NCBI RefSeq assembly: GCF_000519085.1 | Contig: NZ_KI912577.1 | Span: forward strand, 2,485,331-2,549,330 | Source: Methylobacterium sp. 10 | GTDB lineage: Bacteria > Pseudomonadota > Alphaproteobacteria > Rhizobiales > Beijerinckiaceae | DNA: 64,000 nucleotides | Direction of reading: 5' to 3' | Shown here: in pieces, positions 7,131-16,493 of the stretch | Layout: each line of letters begins with the position of its first letter | Numbering within the stretch: the stretch's first letter is position 1 | Translations under genes and position numbers: made by a program | Notes under the pieces: generated by a model | The model's database searches: none | Told to the model about the DNA's origin: nothing | The model's input: the letters and a program-made list of their open reading frames with translations, nothing else

Positions 7131-8291
7131 TTGCGCAACCGCGGTACGATGGAGCCTACTTACGACGGGCCTTCCATGTTGGAGGCGGCTTCGTCGCTCG
7201 CCATGGGCTTCCGGGCAATGCCGTCCATCGACGTTAAAATGGCGAAGGCCTCCGGCTACACGTCGGGCTTCGATTACCTTCGCATCGGCTTGTCACTCTC
7301 CGTGCTGCTCTGGCACTCCTATTCCGTCGCGAATTTCGACGAGTCGGTGCGGGTGTTCTGGGGCGGTCCCGCCCGCGCACTTCCTGCCGCGATCCTGCCG
7401 ATGTTCTTCGCTTTGTCCGGCTTCCTGGTGGCCGGCAGCCTTGGCCGGACCCGCCTGCATCAATTCGCCCTGCTGCGGATCCTGCGCATCGTCCCGGCCT
7501 TGGCCTTCGAGACGGTGCTGGTGGCACTGTTGCTCGGGCCGATCTTCACGGTCCTGCCGTTGGGGGTCTATTTCACCTCACCGGAGTTCCTGTCCTATTT
7601 CCTCAATATCGTGGGCTACATCCACTACACCCTGCCGGGGGTCATCGGCGGCCAGATGCTGAACGCCCAGCTCTGGACCATACCGACCGAGCTCGAATGC
7701 TATCTCGCTCTGATCCTCCTCGCCCTGGTGGGGGCGACACGGCGGCGAGCCCTGTTCGGGGCCGGTCTCGGCCTCGTCGTCCTCGGGCTGACGGTCTTTT
7801 CCGTGGGGGCCGGCGATCAAAGCCCTTACGCCCAACTCGGAGGGCGGGTGCTGATCTTCGCGTTCCTCGCGGGCGTCCTCATCCATCTCTACCGCGACCG
7901 CATCCCGCATGACGGCCGTCTGTTCCTCGCGAGCCTCGTCCTGGCCGCCCTGCTTCTGACCTACCGCGAGACGTCTTATCTCGCCGCCTTTCCCGTCGCC
8001 TACGTCACCGTCTGGCTCGGGGCGACCGACCCGCGCAAGGTGCCGTTCGGCGACCTGTCCTACGGCGTGTTCCTGTTCCACTTCCCCATCATCAAGCTGT
8101 CCTACGACATCTTCGGCGAGAGCCTGACCTTCCCTGCCTATTTCGCGATCGCCCTGCCGCTGTCCCTCGCCTGCGCCTGGATATCCTGGACCTTCATCGA
8201 GAAACCCATTCTGGTTCACAAGAGGCAGATCATCGCGTGGATCGAGTCGGTGGCTTCCCTGCGCCGCAGGGCGGAACCGAGGGTCGGCTAG
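7131..8291 (+). CDS. Acyltransferase-3 family membrane protein (OafA/YrhL type)
   Basis: Acyltransferase-3 proteins move acyl groups across the inner membrane onto sugars of LPS, capsule, Nod factors or glycans. The core begins SGFDYLRIGLSLSVLLWHSY; the His in LLWHSY is the conserved catalytic His of the first helix. About ten hydrophobic segments follow, ending with the typical FGDLSYGVFLFHFPIIKLSY and FIEKP near the C-terminus. The length, about 360-386 residues, is normal for the membrane domain without the SGNH extension. The start is undecided: ATG codons at 7131, 7149, 7176, 7203, 7218 and 7239 are in frame and none has a convincing ribosome-binding site. The acceptor sugar is not revealed by the neighbours. 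Confidence 0.85.
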   Translation: MRNRGTMEPTYDGPSMLEAASSLAMGFRAMPSIDVKMAKASGYTSGFDYLRIGLSLSVLLWHSYSVANFDESVRVFWGGPARALPAAILPMFFALSGFLVAGSLGRTRLHQFALLRILRIVPALAFETVLVALLLGPIFTVLPLGVYFTSPEFLSYFLNIVGYIHYTLPGVIGGQMLNAQLWTIPTELECYLALILLALVGATRRRALFGAGLGLVVLGLTVFSVGAGDQSPYAQLGGRVLIFAFLAGVLIHLYRDRIPHDGRLFLASLVLAALLLTYRETSYLAAFPVAYVTVWLGATDPRKVPFGDLSYGVFLFHFPIIKLSYDIFGESLTFPAYFAIALPLSLACAWISWTFIEKPILVHKRQIIAWIESVASLRRRAEPRVG

Positions 8292-8417
8292 AGCCCGCCG
8301 GGCGGGCGAGGGGCACAGTCTCGGCCGTCCCTTTACGCTTATGGCCACCGCCGCCACCGAGGCGTAAGACGGGGCGCTCTCCGCCACGCATCGTCCGGGA
8401 CCCGAACAGGCCCGGGC

Positions 8418-9569
8418 ATGGCCGGAGACGAGATCGCATCAGGACAGTCGCGGCCCATCATGCTCTCATCCCCGCCGACCCAGGCAAAGGCCGATACGGC
8501 GAAGAATTCGGCGACCGACGAAGCAGCCCTCGACCCGGACGCCATGCGCCAGCCCCTACCGGATGCGTTCTATTGCGTCGGCCGATCCGATACGCTGAAG
8601 GCGGGCAGCCTGCGCGCCGTCGAACTCAACGGCGAACAGATCGTCCTCGGCCGCGACAAGGCCGGAGCCGCTTTCGCCATGCGCGACCGCTGCCCTCACC
8701 GCGGCATGGCCCTGTCGAAGGGGCGCTTCGACGGTGATGCCGTGACCTGTCCCTTCCATGGCTGGCGCTTCGGCACGGATGGGCGCTGCCGCGACGTGCC
8801 CACCTTGTCCTCCGCCGATGCGGCGGATTTCACCCGGATCACAGTCCAGCGCTTTCCCGTTCGCGAGAGTGCCGGCTTCGTCTGGGTGAACCCTTATCTC
8901 GGTCCGCCGGGCGGCGACCTGCCGTCCCTGCCGGAACTCGGGTTCGAGGCGGCGGGCTCCCTCGTGGTCGAACTCGTGGTCGAGGCGTCGTTCGATCTCA
9001 CCACGCTGAGTCTCGTCGACCCCGGCCATGTGGCCTTCGTCCACGATTCCTGGTGGTTCCGCCCGTCGAAGGAGCTGCGGGAGAAGGTGAAGACGTTCAC
9101 GCCGACGCCGCACGGCTTCACCATGTCGAGCCATGCCACCACGACGAGTTCGCCGGTCTACAAGCTGCTCGGCGGCGTGCCGGAGGTGGAGATCGAGTTC
9201 CGCCTGCCGGGCGTGCGGCTTGAGCGGATAGAGGCCGGGCCGAAGCGCGTGGCGAACTACACCTTCGCGACGCCGCTCACCCATAACCGCACCCTGCTGA
9301 CGAACGCGCTCTACTGGAACATGCCGGTCCTCAACCTGCTGAAGCCCCTGGCGCGCCCCCTCATGCGGCAGTTCCTGACCCAGGACCAGCAGGTGCTCCA
9401 GCACGCCCAGGCCGGCCTCGACCGCAAGCCCACGATGGTGCTGTTCGGCCAGAGCGATCTGCCGTCGCAATGGTATTTCCGCCTCAAGCGCGAAGCCCTC
9501 CAGGCGGCCCGCGAGGCGCGGCCATTCCACAATCCGCTGCTGCAGCAGGAATTGCGCTGGCGGTCCTGA
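8418..9569 (+). CDS. Rieske [2Fe-2S] aromatic oxygenase, alpha subunit (VanA-like)
   Basis: The N-terminal Rieske domain shows both cluster boxes, CPHRGMALSKG and CPFHGWRF. The catalytic domain carries the mononuclear iron site in LVDPGHVAFVHDSWWF. At about 350-383 residues it matches single-component VanA/DdmC-like O-demethylases or ring hydroxylases, which need an electron donor encoded elsewhere. No ferredoxin or reductase gene is nearby. ATG codons at 8418, 8460 and 8544 are all in frame; the Rieske domain begins after 8544 (DAFYCVGRSDTL), so the N-terminus is uncertain. The substrate cannot be inferred. The next plus-strand genes are a 66-residue protein and an MBL-fold hydrolase. Confidence 0.9.
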   Translation: MAGDEIASGQSRPIMLSSPPTQAKADTAKNSATDEAALDPDAMRQPLPDAFYCVGRSDTLKAGSLRAVELNGEQIVLGRDKAGAAFAMRDRCPHRGMALSKGRFDGDAVTCPFHGWRFGTDGRCRDVPTLSSADAADFTRITVQRFPVRESAGFVWVNPYLGPPGGDLPSLPELGFEAAGSLVVELVVEASFDLTTLSLVDPGHVAFVHDSWWFRPSKELREKVKTFTPTPHGFTMSSHATTTSSPVYKLLGGVPEVEIEFRLPGVRLERIEAGPKRVANYTFATPLTHNRTLLTNALYWNMPVLNLLKPLARPLMRQFLTQDQQVLQHAQAGLDRKPTMVLFGQSDLPSQWYFRLKREALQAAREARPFHNPLLQQELRWRS

Positions 9570-9572
9570 GCA

Positions 9573-9620
9573 GGCCTGAAACTTTTCGGTCCTCCGCTCC
9601 GTAGCTGGTCCTTTCAGGCC
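9573..9620. other. Intercistronic inverted repeat after the Rieske oxygenase gene
   Basis: GGCCTGAAA (9573-9581) and TTTCAGGCC (9612-9620) form a perfect 9-bp stem with a 30-nt loop. It begins 4 nt after the oxygenase stop and ends 26 nt before the small downstream gene. It may attenuate or stabilise the oxygenase transcript; there is no U-run. Confidence 0.45.
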
Positions 9621-9646
9621 GATGCTTTCTGGAAGGAGCGAGACCG

Positions 9647-9847
9647 TTGTCGCATTACGTCGTTCGCCGCAGCCGCATGGGGCGATTCAATTTCACGCTC
9701 CTCGGTGCGCATGGGCGGATCACCGGCGTCGTCGCCATCCCGACCGAGAACAAGACCCGTGAGGAGGTCGAGGTCGAGGCGCATCGGAAGATTCGCGCGC
9801 TCGCCGGTGAACTGGTTGCCGTGATGCCGAAGGACTGCGAAGGCTGA
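9647..9847 (+). CDS. Small conserved-looking hypothetical protein, 66 aa, TTG start
   Basis: The frame opens with TTG at 9647 preceded by GGAAGGAG at a spacing of about 9 nt, which is a strong ribosome-binding site and the main reason to call it. The 66-residue product (MSHYVVRRSRMGRFNFTLLG at the start) has two predicted beta segments followed by an amphipathic helix rich in Glu and Arg. It has no Cys pair, signal peptide or membrane segment. It lies between the Rieske oxygenase and an MBL-fold hydrolase, 45 nt before the latter. I do not recognise the family; a role with the oxygenase is possible but unsupported. Confidence 0.65.
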   Translation: MSHYVVRRSRMGRFNFTLLGAHGRITGVVAIPTENKTREEVEVEAHRKIRALAGELVAVMPKDCEG

Positions 9848-9892
9848 CGGAAGGCGTCTTGATTGCGCGGTGGCCACCGCCATCTCGGAACG

Positions 9893-10957
9893 ATGAAACG
9901 GCAAAGCCTTCTCGCGACCCTTTCCGCGGTCACCGTCATGACGCTGGGCGGCGTCGGCTACGCGGCGCATAGGCGCAGCAAGGGCCGAAACCCGTATTAC
10001 AGCGGTCCCGTGACCGACCATTTCGACGGGCTGCGGTTCCACGGCGTCGATCAGCCGGCGGACAAGGTGCTGGGGGACATCCTGCGCTGGAAGCGGGAGC
10101 GGGCCGGGGTCAGTTGGCCGTCCTCGTTCCCGAGCCCCTTCAGTGATACGCCGCCCGAACGGGTGGATGGCTTACGCGTCGCATTCATCGGCCATGCGAG
10201 CTACCTGTTCCAGGTCGGCCGCCGCAACATCCTCGTCGACCCCGTCTACGCCCAGCGCGCCAGCCCGCTCTCCATGGCAGGTCCGAAGCGGGTCAATCGG
10301 CCGGGCATCGCCTTCGGCGATCTGCCGCCGATCGACGTCGTCCTGATCACCCACAACCATTACGACCATCTCGACGGGCCGACCGTGGCCCGGCTCTGGC
10401 AACGGCATCAGCCCCTCATCGTGGCGCCGCTGGGCAACGACAGCATCCTGCGGTCCTTCGACGATACGATGCATGTGGAGACATGCGACTGGGGCCAATC
10501 CGTCGATCTCGGCGGCGGGCTCACCGTACATATGACCCCCGCCAACCACTGGTCGGCCAGGGGCCTGAACGACAAGCGCATGGCGCTGTGGTGCTCTTAC
10601 GTCCTGACGAGCCCGTCCGGCGTCGTCTATCATTCCGGGGATACCGGTCTCGCCGATGGCGCGATTTTCCGCGATGCCCGCGACCGGTTCGGTCCCCCGC
10701 GCCTCGCCACACTGCCGATCGGGGCCTACGAGCCGCGCTGGTTCATGAAGGGCCAACACATGAACCCGGCCGACGCCGTCGAGGCCGGGCTTCTCCTCGG
10801 GGCCGAACAGATGCTCGGCCACCATTGGGGCACGTTCCGCCTCACCGACGAGGGCATTGAGGAGCCGGTGGAGGCGCTGGCGACGGCCTGCGAAGCGGAG
10901 GGGATCGATCCCGCCCGCTTCGTTCCCCTGCGTCCCGGACAGGTCTGGGCGGTTTGA
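9893..10957 (+). CDS. MBL-fold metallo-hydrolase, NAPE-PLD/UlaG-like
   Basis: The metallo-beta-lactamase fold is shown by the metal-binding motif LITHNHYDHLDG (about residue 155), a later His in MTPANHWSARG and an Asp in YHSGDTGLADG. Family members with the THNHYDHLD form hydrolyse phosphodiester, ester or lactone bonds; N-acylphosphatidylethanolamine phospholipase D is the best-known relative. The start ATG at 9893 begins MKRQSLLATLSAVTVMTLGG, a signal anchor or signal peptide, which suggests a membrane-attached or periplasmic enzyme. A TTG at 9863 is the alternative. It converges with hslU, the two stops being about 22 nt apart. The substrate is unknown. Confidence 0.85.
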   Translation: MKRQSLLATLSAVTVMTLGGVGYAAHRRSKGRNPYYSGPVTDHFDGLRFHGVDQPADKVLGDILRWKRERAGVSWPSSFPSPFSDTPPERVDGLRVAFIGHASYLFQVGRRNILVDPVYAQRASPLSMAGPKRVNRPGIAFGDLPPIDVVLITHNHYDHLDGPTVARLWQRHQPLIVAPLGNDSILRSFDDTMHVETCDWGQSVDLGGGLTVHMTPANHWSARGLNDKRMALWCSYVLTSPSGVVYHSGDTGLADGAIFRDARDRFGPPRLATLPIGAYEPRWFMKGQHMNPADAVEAGLLLGAEQMLGHHWGTFRLTDEGIEEPVEALATACEAEGIDPARFVPLRPGQVWAV

Positions 10958-10979
10958 TGTCAGATTGGCCGCTGCGGCT

Positions 10980-12293
10980 CTACAAAATGAACCGGCTCAG
11001 ATCCGCATTGGCCGCCAAGCTCTCGACGCGCTCGCGGACATAGGCCGCATCGATCGGCACGGTCTCCCCGGAGCGGTCGGTGGCGGTGAAGGAGATGTCG
11101 TCGATCACCCGCTCCAGCACGGTCTGTAGCCGGCGGGCGCCGATATTCTCGACCGAGTTGTTCACCTCGACGGCGACCCGTGCCAGTGCGTCCACGGCGT
11201 CGTCTGTGAAATCCAGGGTCACGCCTTCCGTCGCCATCAGCGCCACGGTCTGTTTCAGCAGGCTCGCCTCGGTGGTGGTGAGGATCTGCTTGAAATCCTC
11301 TACGGTGAGGGGCTGCAACTCGACCCGGATCGGCAGGCGGCCCTGCAGTTCGGGCAGGAGATCGGACGGCTTCGAGACGTGGAAGGCGCCGCTGGCGATG
11401 AACAGGATGTGGTCGGTCTTCACCGGACCGTGCTTCGTCGCTACCGTCGTTCCCTCGATCAGAGGCAGCAGATCGCGCTGTACGCCCTCGCGGGACACAT
11501 CGGCCGACGAGCGGCCTTCCTTGGCGCAGATCTTGTCGATCTCGTCGAGGAAGACGATGCCGTTGTTCTCGACCTCGTGGATCGCCTCCTGCGTGAGGGA
11601 TTCCGTATCTACCAGCTTGTCGGATTCCTCGGCGAGCAGGGGTGCGTAGGCCTCGCGCACCGTCATCCGCTTCGGCTTGCCCTTCTGGCCGCCAAGCGCC
11701 TTGCCGAGCATGTCGCCGAGATTGACCGCCCCCATGGACGCGCCCGGCATCCCGGGGATCTCGAACATCGGCAGGCCGGAGGGCGATCCGCCCGACAGCT
11801 CGATCTCGACTTCCTTGTCGTCGAGTTCGCTAGCCCTCAGCTTCTTCCGGAAACTGTCGCGGGTGGCTTGGCCCGATGTCGGCCCGACCAGGGCATCGAG
11901 GATGCGCGCTTCCGCTGCCGCTTCCGCTTTGGCCTGGACCGAGCGGCGCTTCTCCTCGCGCTTGAGGCCGATCCCGACTTCGACGAGGTCGCGGATGATC
12001 TGCTCCACGTCGCGGCCGACATAGCCGACCTCCGTGAACTTCGTCGCCTCGATCTTGAGGAACGGTGCGCCGGCGAGCTTGGCCAGCCGGCGGGCGATCT
12101 CGGTCTTGCCGCAGCCCGTGGGGCCGATCATGAGAATGTTCTTGGGAGCCACCTCCTCCCGCAAGGGACCGACGAGCTGCTGCCGACGCCAGCGGTTGCG
12201 CAGGGCGATGGCGACCGCCCGCTTGGCATCGTGCTGGCCGACGATGAACCGATCGAGCTCGGAGACGATTTCGCGGGGGGAAAAGGTTGTCAT
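10980..12293 (-). CDS. hslU: HslU, ATPase subunit of the HslUV protease
   Basis: HslU is the AAA+ unfoldase that feeds substrates into the HslV peptidase. The ATG at 12293 gives [20 protein letters not shown], the standard HslU N-terminus, and a 437-residue protein of the usual length. Walker A is [16 protein letters not shown], Walker [11 protein letters not shown], and the C-terminus LSRFIL is the conserved tail that inserts into HslV. The [15 protein letters not shown] pore-loop region is intact. The open frame continues 35 codons upstream without conservation. Its partner hslV lies 2 kb upstream, separated by a chemoreceptor gene, so hslU is 205 nt behind that gene's stop and may need its own promoter. 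Confidence 0.96.
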   Translation of the reverse strand: MTTFSPREIVSELDRFIVGQHDAKRAVAIALRNRWRRQQLVGPLREEVAPKNILMIGPTGCGKTEIARRLAKLAGAPFLKIEATKFTEVGYVGRDVEQIIRDLVEVGIGLKREEKRRSVQAKAEAAAEARILDALVGPTSGQATRDSFRKKLRASELDDKEVEIELSGGSPSGLPMFEIPGMPGASMGAVNLGDMLGKALGGQKGKPKRMTVREAYAPLLAEESDKLVDTESLTQEAIHEVENNGIVFLDEIDKICAKEGRSSADVSREGVQRDLLPLIEGTTVATKHGPVKTDHILFIASGAFHVSKPSDLLPELQGRLPIRVELQPLTVEDFKQILTTTEASLLKQTVALMATEGVTLDFTDDAVDALARVAVEVNNSVENIGARRLQTVLERVIDDISFTATDRSGETVPIDAAYVRERVESLAANADLSRFIL

Positions 12294-12498
12294 CACGCTC
12301 CGGTCGGATGCGGCAGCTGCGCTGCCCGAGAACAGGGGAGGGCGCGCAGTCGATCCGTACGAAAGCCGCCCCGGCCGGTGCGCGGATGGGGCGAGCAAAA
12401 GGCGGAACCATGTGGGCGGGTCGGCACGGGATCGAGATCTTGCACGATCCCGATCTAAGCGTCGGCGGCCGTCCTTTCCAGATGCATCGGGACAGCGC

Positions 12499-14169
12499 TC
12501 AGGCCGCCCGGATGCCGCCGACGAAGCCCTCGACTTCGTGTCCGAGGCTCAGGGACTGGCGCGTCAGCTGCTCGGCCGCAGCCAGTACCTGAGACGCGCC
12601 GGCCCCGGTCTGAACCGCCGCGACCTGCACGTCCGCGATGGTGTCGGTGACGGCCTGGGTTCCGCGGGCTGCATCGTTGACGCTGCGGGCGATTTCCTGC
12701 GTCGCCACCTGCTGCTGTTCCACCGCCGCTGCGACGCCCATCGCGATCGTATGCACGCTACCGATGGTGGAGCCGATCTCCTCGATGGCGCCCACCGTAT
12801 CGCGGGTGGCGTCCTGGATCGTCGCGATCTGCGCGGTGATCTCGTCCGTCGCCTTCGCGGTCTGGGCAGCGAGCCCCTTCACCTCGGCGGCGACCACAGC
12901 GAAACCACGGCCGGCCTCACCGGCACGAGCCGCCTCGATCGTGGCGTTCAGGGCAAGCAGGTTGGTCTGGCTGGCGATGCTGGAGATCAGGGCGACCACG
13001 TCGCCGATGCGGGACGCGCTGTCGGCGAGGACCCGGACGCGCTCGGATGTCCGGCGCGCGCTCTCCACCGCGCCGGCCGCGGCGGCGGATGTCTGGCTGA
13101 CTTGTGCGCCGATCTCGTTGGCGGTGGCGGCGAGTTCCTCGGTGGCCGCCGCCACAGCCTGAACGTTCATGGCCGTCTCGTTGGCCGCGTTCATCACCGC
13201 GGTGGACTGCCGGTTGGTCTGGTCCGCGTTGGCCGCCATGGAGCGGGCGGTGAGCTCCATCTCGGCAGCCGAGGCGGCCAGCGTCTCGACGAGGTTCCCG
13301 ACGCTGCCCTGGAAGCGATCCGCGAGCTCGTTTCTCTCGCCACGGCGACGCTGCGACGCGATGCCGGCGGCCTGGTCCTGCGTGGCACGCAGTTCCGCCG
13401 ACTCTTTCATCGTCGCCGAGAAGACCCGCATGCTGGCCCAGATCTCGCCGATCTCGTCGCGCCGGGCCTTGGTTTCGGGCAGGGTGAGATTGCCCTCCGA
13501 GAGGCGGCGGATCGCTGCGGAGACGCCTACCAGGGGCCGGGCGATCTGCCGCGTTCCCACGAAGCCGCCGATGACGAGGCTGCCGAGGGTGCCGCCGATG
13601 GCGAGGGCCAGGAGAAGATTCAGGCGGTTCGCGTAGAGATCGTCGGTCCAGCGGTCGATGGCCCCGATCTCGGCCGAGCTTTGGGACACGAGCTTCTCGA
13701 TACTGTCCTGGAAAGCCTGACGGTTGGCGCGGTTGGCCTCGTTGAAGCCCTGTTCCGCGGCGGCCTTCGGCGAGACCTGTGTGCCGAGACGCGCCGTCTC
13801 CGTGCGCAGAATAGTGAAGCCCGCGGCTTCGTCGGTGATCTTGTCGAAGAGCGGACGCTCGCTCGCGGGGACTCTCGGAGCCGAGGCGGTGAGGAGGGCG
13901 TTCATCGCCTCCAGGTTCTTCATCAACCGAGCGGCGTATTTCTCCGCATCCTGGGTATCCTTGGCCGCGTAGATGCCGCGCGACTCGACCACGACGCTGG
14001 TGACGAGCCGATTCACGTTCGCGGCGTCGAGGGCCCGCTGGGACGCGAGTTTCGCATCCGTCAGCGCGGTATTGAACGTCTGGAGCGTCAGGACGCTGAT
14101 CGTGGCGACGACGAGCGTCACCATTGAGCAGAGACCGACGAAACCGAGAATTTTTGCCCTGATGCGCAT
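12499..14169 (-). CDS. Methyl-accepting chemotaxis protein inserted between hslV and hslU
   Basis: This 556-residue receptor has a first membrane helix at about 8-28 ([20 protein letters not shown]), a periplasmic helical bundle of about 155 residues, a second helix near 185-207 ([20 protein letters not shown]) and then a HAMP domain. The cytoplasmic signalling domain carries the hairpin tip [20 protein letters not shown]. There is no C-terminal CheR/CheB pentapeptide. The sensory domain looks like a four-helix-bundle ligand domain. The gene stands in the same direction as its hslV/hslU neighbours, with 87 and 205 nt gaps. No ligand can be inferred. Confidence 0.93.
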   Translation of the reverse strand: MRIRAKILGFVGLCSMVTLVVATISVLTLQTFNTALTDAKLASQRALDAANVNRLVTSVVVESRGIYAAKDTQDAEKYAARLMKNLEAMNALLTASAPRVPASERPLFDKITDEAAGFTILRTETARLGTQVSPKAAAEQGFNEANRANRQAFQDSIEKLVSQSSAEIGAIDRWTDDLYANRLNLLLALAIGGTLGSLVIGGFVGTRQIARPLVGVSAAIRRLSEGNLTLPETKARRDEIGEIWASMRVFSATMKESAELRATQDQAAGIASQRRRGERNELADRFQGSVGNLVETLAASAAEMELTARSMAANADQTNRQSTAVMNAANETAMNVQAVAAATEELAATANEIGAQVSQTSAAAAGAVESARRTSERVRVLADSASRIGDVVALISSIASQTNLLALNATIEAARAGEAGRGFAVVAAEVKGLAAQTAKATDEITAQIATIQDATRDTVGAIEEIGSTIGSVHTIAMGVAAAVEQQQVATQEIARSVNDAARGTQAVTDTIADVQVAAVQTGAGASQVLAAAEQLTRQSLSLGHEVEGFVGGIRAA

Positions 14170-14256
14170 CGTCTTCGGCCAGCTTCCTGAAACAGTCAGG
14201 CGATAGCGCTAGGGGAATATCGACAAGGTTGGGTTAATCGCGCCCCTAATTCGGAA

Positions 14257-14826
14257 CTAAGATGCAGGAATTTCCAGCTTCTCAATGACGAGATTACCGT
14301 TTGTGTAAACGCAGATCTCCGCCGCGATGCCGAGCGCCTTCCGGACGATCGCCTCCGCGTCGTGCTCGCCGTCTTCAAGAGCGCGGGCGGCGGCCAGGGC
14401 GTAATTCCCGCCCGAGCCAATCGCCATGACGCCGCCTTCCGGCTCCAGCACGTCGCCGGCGCCCGACAGGAGCAGGCTTACATCCTTGTCCGCCACAAGC
14501 ATCATCGCCTCGAGGCGGCGCAGGTACCGGTCGGTGCGCCAATCCTTGGTGAGTTCGACGCAGGCGCGGGTCAACTGACCGGGATATTGTTCGAGCTTGG
14601 CTTCGAGCCGCTCGAACAGGGTGAAGGCATCGGCCGTCGCCCCGGCGAATCCACCGATGACGGAGCCCTTGGCGAGGCGGCGTACCTTGCGGGCATTGCC
14701 CTTCACGATGGTCTGCCCGAGGCTGACCTGCCCGTCGCCGCCGATCACCACACTGTCACCCTTGCGGACCATGAGGATCGTGGTGGCGTGCATTTGCGGC
14801 AGGCCGCCGGATTCGGAATGGGACAA
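14257..14826 (-). CDS. hslV: HslV, peptidase subunit of the HslUV protease
   Basis: HslV is a threonine protease that stacks with HslU rings. The catalytic Thr is the first of [10 protein letters not shown], exposed by removal of a short propeptide, as is usual in alphaproteobacteria. [20 protein letters not shown] and [18 protein letters not shown] are family signatures. The preferred start is TTG at 14826 ([14 protein letters not shown]) because GGAG stands 6 nt upstream; ATG at 14793 would leave only MHA before the Thr. The product is about 189 residues. It heads a minus-strand run in which a chemoreceptor gene separates it from hslU. Confidence 0.95.
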   Translation of the reverse strand: MSHSESGGLPQMHATTILMVRKGDSVVIGGDGQVSLGQTIVKGNARKVRRLAKGSVIGGFAGATADAFTLFERLEAKLEQYPGQLTRACVELTKDWRTDRYLRRLEAMMLVADKDVSLLLSGAGDVLEPEGGVMAIGSGGNYALAAARALEDGEHDAEAIVRKALGIAAEICVYTNGNLVIEKLEIPAS

Positions 14827-14907
14827 GGCTGGCTCCGGTCTGGTTCTGACCGGTGTCAGGTAGTCTTTCGGGGCGCGGACTCCAACCACCGCCGGAGCGT
14901 CACCGCG

Positions 14908-15303
14908 CTATTCGGGGTAGCGCTGAAAGGCCGGCAGGGTCTCGAACCGAGCGAACCACGAGGCGGCCTCCGCGATCTGGATCCTGGCCTGGGGCGGCAG
15001 CGCCTCGGGATCGTCGAGGGTCGCGGTATGGATGTCGAGTTGGCCGGGAAAGACCGCCTCGTTGCGGTAGAACAGCCCAGTGCCGCAGGTACCACAGAAC
15101 TGCCGGATGACACCGGGCGAGGATTCGTAATCGGTCGGGCGGCCCGAGATCGTCACCCGCTCGGCCGGGAACAGGGCGAAGCCCACCACCGGAGCACCGG
15201 CAGAGCGCCGGCAATCAGCGCAATGACACAGGGCGCTGTGGCTCGGCTCGCCCTCGGCGCTGTAATGGATCGCGCCGCAGCGGCACCGTCCCGTCAAGAC
15301 CAT
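14908..15303 (-). CDS. GFA (glutathione-dependent formaldehyde-activating)/CENP-V domain zinc protein
   Basis: The 131-residue protein is a single GFA domain with its zinc Cys sets: GRCRCGA near the start, LCHCADCRRSAG near residue 32 and FCGTCGTGLFYRN near residue 75. The family includes glutathione-dependent formaldehyde-activating enzyme, but most GFA proteins have no proven activity, and the name should not be taken as function. The ATG at 15303 has AGGGGGA about 8 nt upstream. It is followed by hslV 81 nt downstream and preceded by the RecD-like helicase. In a methylotroph a link to formaldehyde handling is tempting, but nothing adjacent supports it. Confidence 0.85.
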   Translation of the reverse strand: MVLTGRCRCGAIHYSAEGEPSHSALCHCADCRRSAGAPVVGFALFPAERVTISGRPTDYESSPGVIRQFCGTCGTGLFYRNEAVFPGQLDIHTATLDDPEALPPQARIQIAEAASWFARFETLPAFQRYPE

Positions 15304-15374
15304 GTCGGTTCCCCCTTCGTTCTCATCCGTTGTCCCAGAGGACGATGACGCGGGCAAGACATCGATGCTCCCGC

Positions 15375-16493
15375 TCACACCACCACGGTGATCCGCCGCG
15401 CGGCGCGGGTCAGGCCGGTATAGAGCCAGCGGGCCCGGTGCTCGCGGAAGGCGAAGGATTCGTCGAACAGCACGACGTTGTCCCATTGCGAGCCCTGTGC
15501 CTTGTGCACGGTCAGGGCGTAGCCGTAGGTGAACTCGTCGGTCTCGCGCTTGAGGAAGGCCGGGATCTCCTCCTCGGACCCCGACATCACCGCCCGCAGC
15601 ACCTTGATGTCGATGGGCCGCCGGCGCAGGGCCGGATCGTCCTCGGGCACCACGTCGAGGCGGACCGTATCGACGCGGGGCGCGGCGCGAAGGGCATGGA
15701 CCGTCCAGGTCGAGCCGTTGAGCAGCCCCTTCGTCCGATCGTTGCGCAGGCAGACCAGCTTCTCGCCCACCGCCGGCATCGGGTCGGTGTGGCCGGCGAG
15801 TTCCCGCAGGCGATTGTTGTAGAGCCGCCGCGTCTTGTTCATGCCGACGAGGACCTGGTCGCAGTCGAGCACGCTCGATGGGTCGAGGGAGCGGCGCGAG
15901 ACGACGCGGCTCTCCCCATACTCGCCGATGCTGAGCCGGCCGCCCTCGCGGATCGTCATGGCCATGCGCACGATCGGGTCGTCGGCGGCCTGCCGGTGCA
16001 CGTCGGTGAGCATCACGTCGGGCTCGGCCTCGGTGAAGAACCCGCCGCCGCGCACCGGCGGCAATTGGGCCGGATCGCCGAGGACCAGGACCGGCTTGTC
16101 GAAGGAGAGCAGGTCGTTGCCGAGATCCGAATCGACCATGGAGCATTCGTCGATGACGACGAGTTCCGCCTTGGAGACCGGCCCGGTGCGGTTGAGGGTA
16201 AAGGCCGGCCCTCCCTCCTCGGTCTCCTTGCTGCGATAGATCAGGCTGTGGATCGTCGCGGCGTCGTGGCAGCCCTTCGACCGCATCACGGAAGCCGCCT
16301 TCCCGGTGAATGCACCGAAGACGACCGCCCCCTCCACATCGTCGGCGATGCGGCGCGCCAGGGTGGTCTTGCCGGTGCCGGCATAGCCGAACAGGCGGAA
16401 TACCTGCGGGCCACCGGCCTTGCGCCATTCGGCGATGGCTTTCAGCGCCGCATCCTGCTGCGGCGCATAGCGGGTCGGAAGGTCGTCGCTCAC
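15375..16493 (-). CDS. RecD-like ATP-dependent DNA helicase (superfamily 1)
   Basis: This 372-residue protein has the RecD/TraA-type SF1 helicase core: Walker [14 protein letters not shown] (about residue 31), Walker [12 protein letters not shown], motif [12 protein letters not shown] and C-terminal motifs [18 protein letters not shown] and [12 protein letters not shown]. It is shorter than RecD2 and has no N-terminal helix-hairpin-helix extension. The GTG start at 16493 overlaps the hemF stop as GTGA, so translation is probably coupled. It resembles stand-alone AAA_30/UvrD_C_2 helicases common in alphaproteobacteria, whose role is undefined. Frame-open residues upstream of the GTG lie inside hemF and are not conserved. 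Confidence 0.88.
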   Translation of the reverse strand: MSDDLPTRYAPQQDAALKAIAEWRKAGGPQVFRLFGYAGTGKTTLARRIADDVEGAVVFGAFTGKAASVMRSKGCHDAATIHSLIYRSKETEEGGPAFTLNRTGPVSKAELVVIDECSMVDSDLGNDLLSFDKPVLVLGDPAQLPPVRGGGFFTEAEPDVMLTDVHRQAADDPIVRMAMTIREGGRLSIGEYGESRVVSRRSLDPSSVLDCDQVLVGMNKTRRLYNNRLRELAGHTDPMPAVGEKLVCLRNDRTKGLLNGSTWTVHALRAAPRVDTVRLDVVPEDDPALRRRPIDIKVLRAVMSGSEEEIPAFLKRETDEFTYGYALTVHKAQGSQWDNVVLFDESFAFREHRARWLYTGLTRAARRITVVV

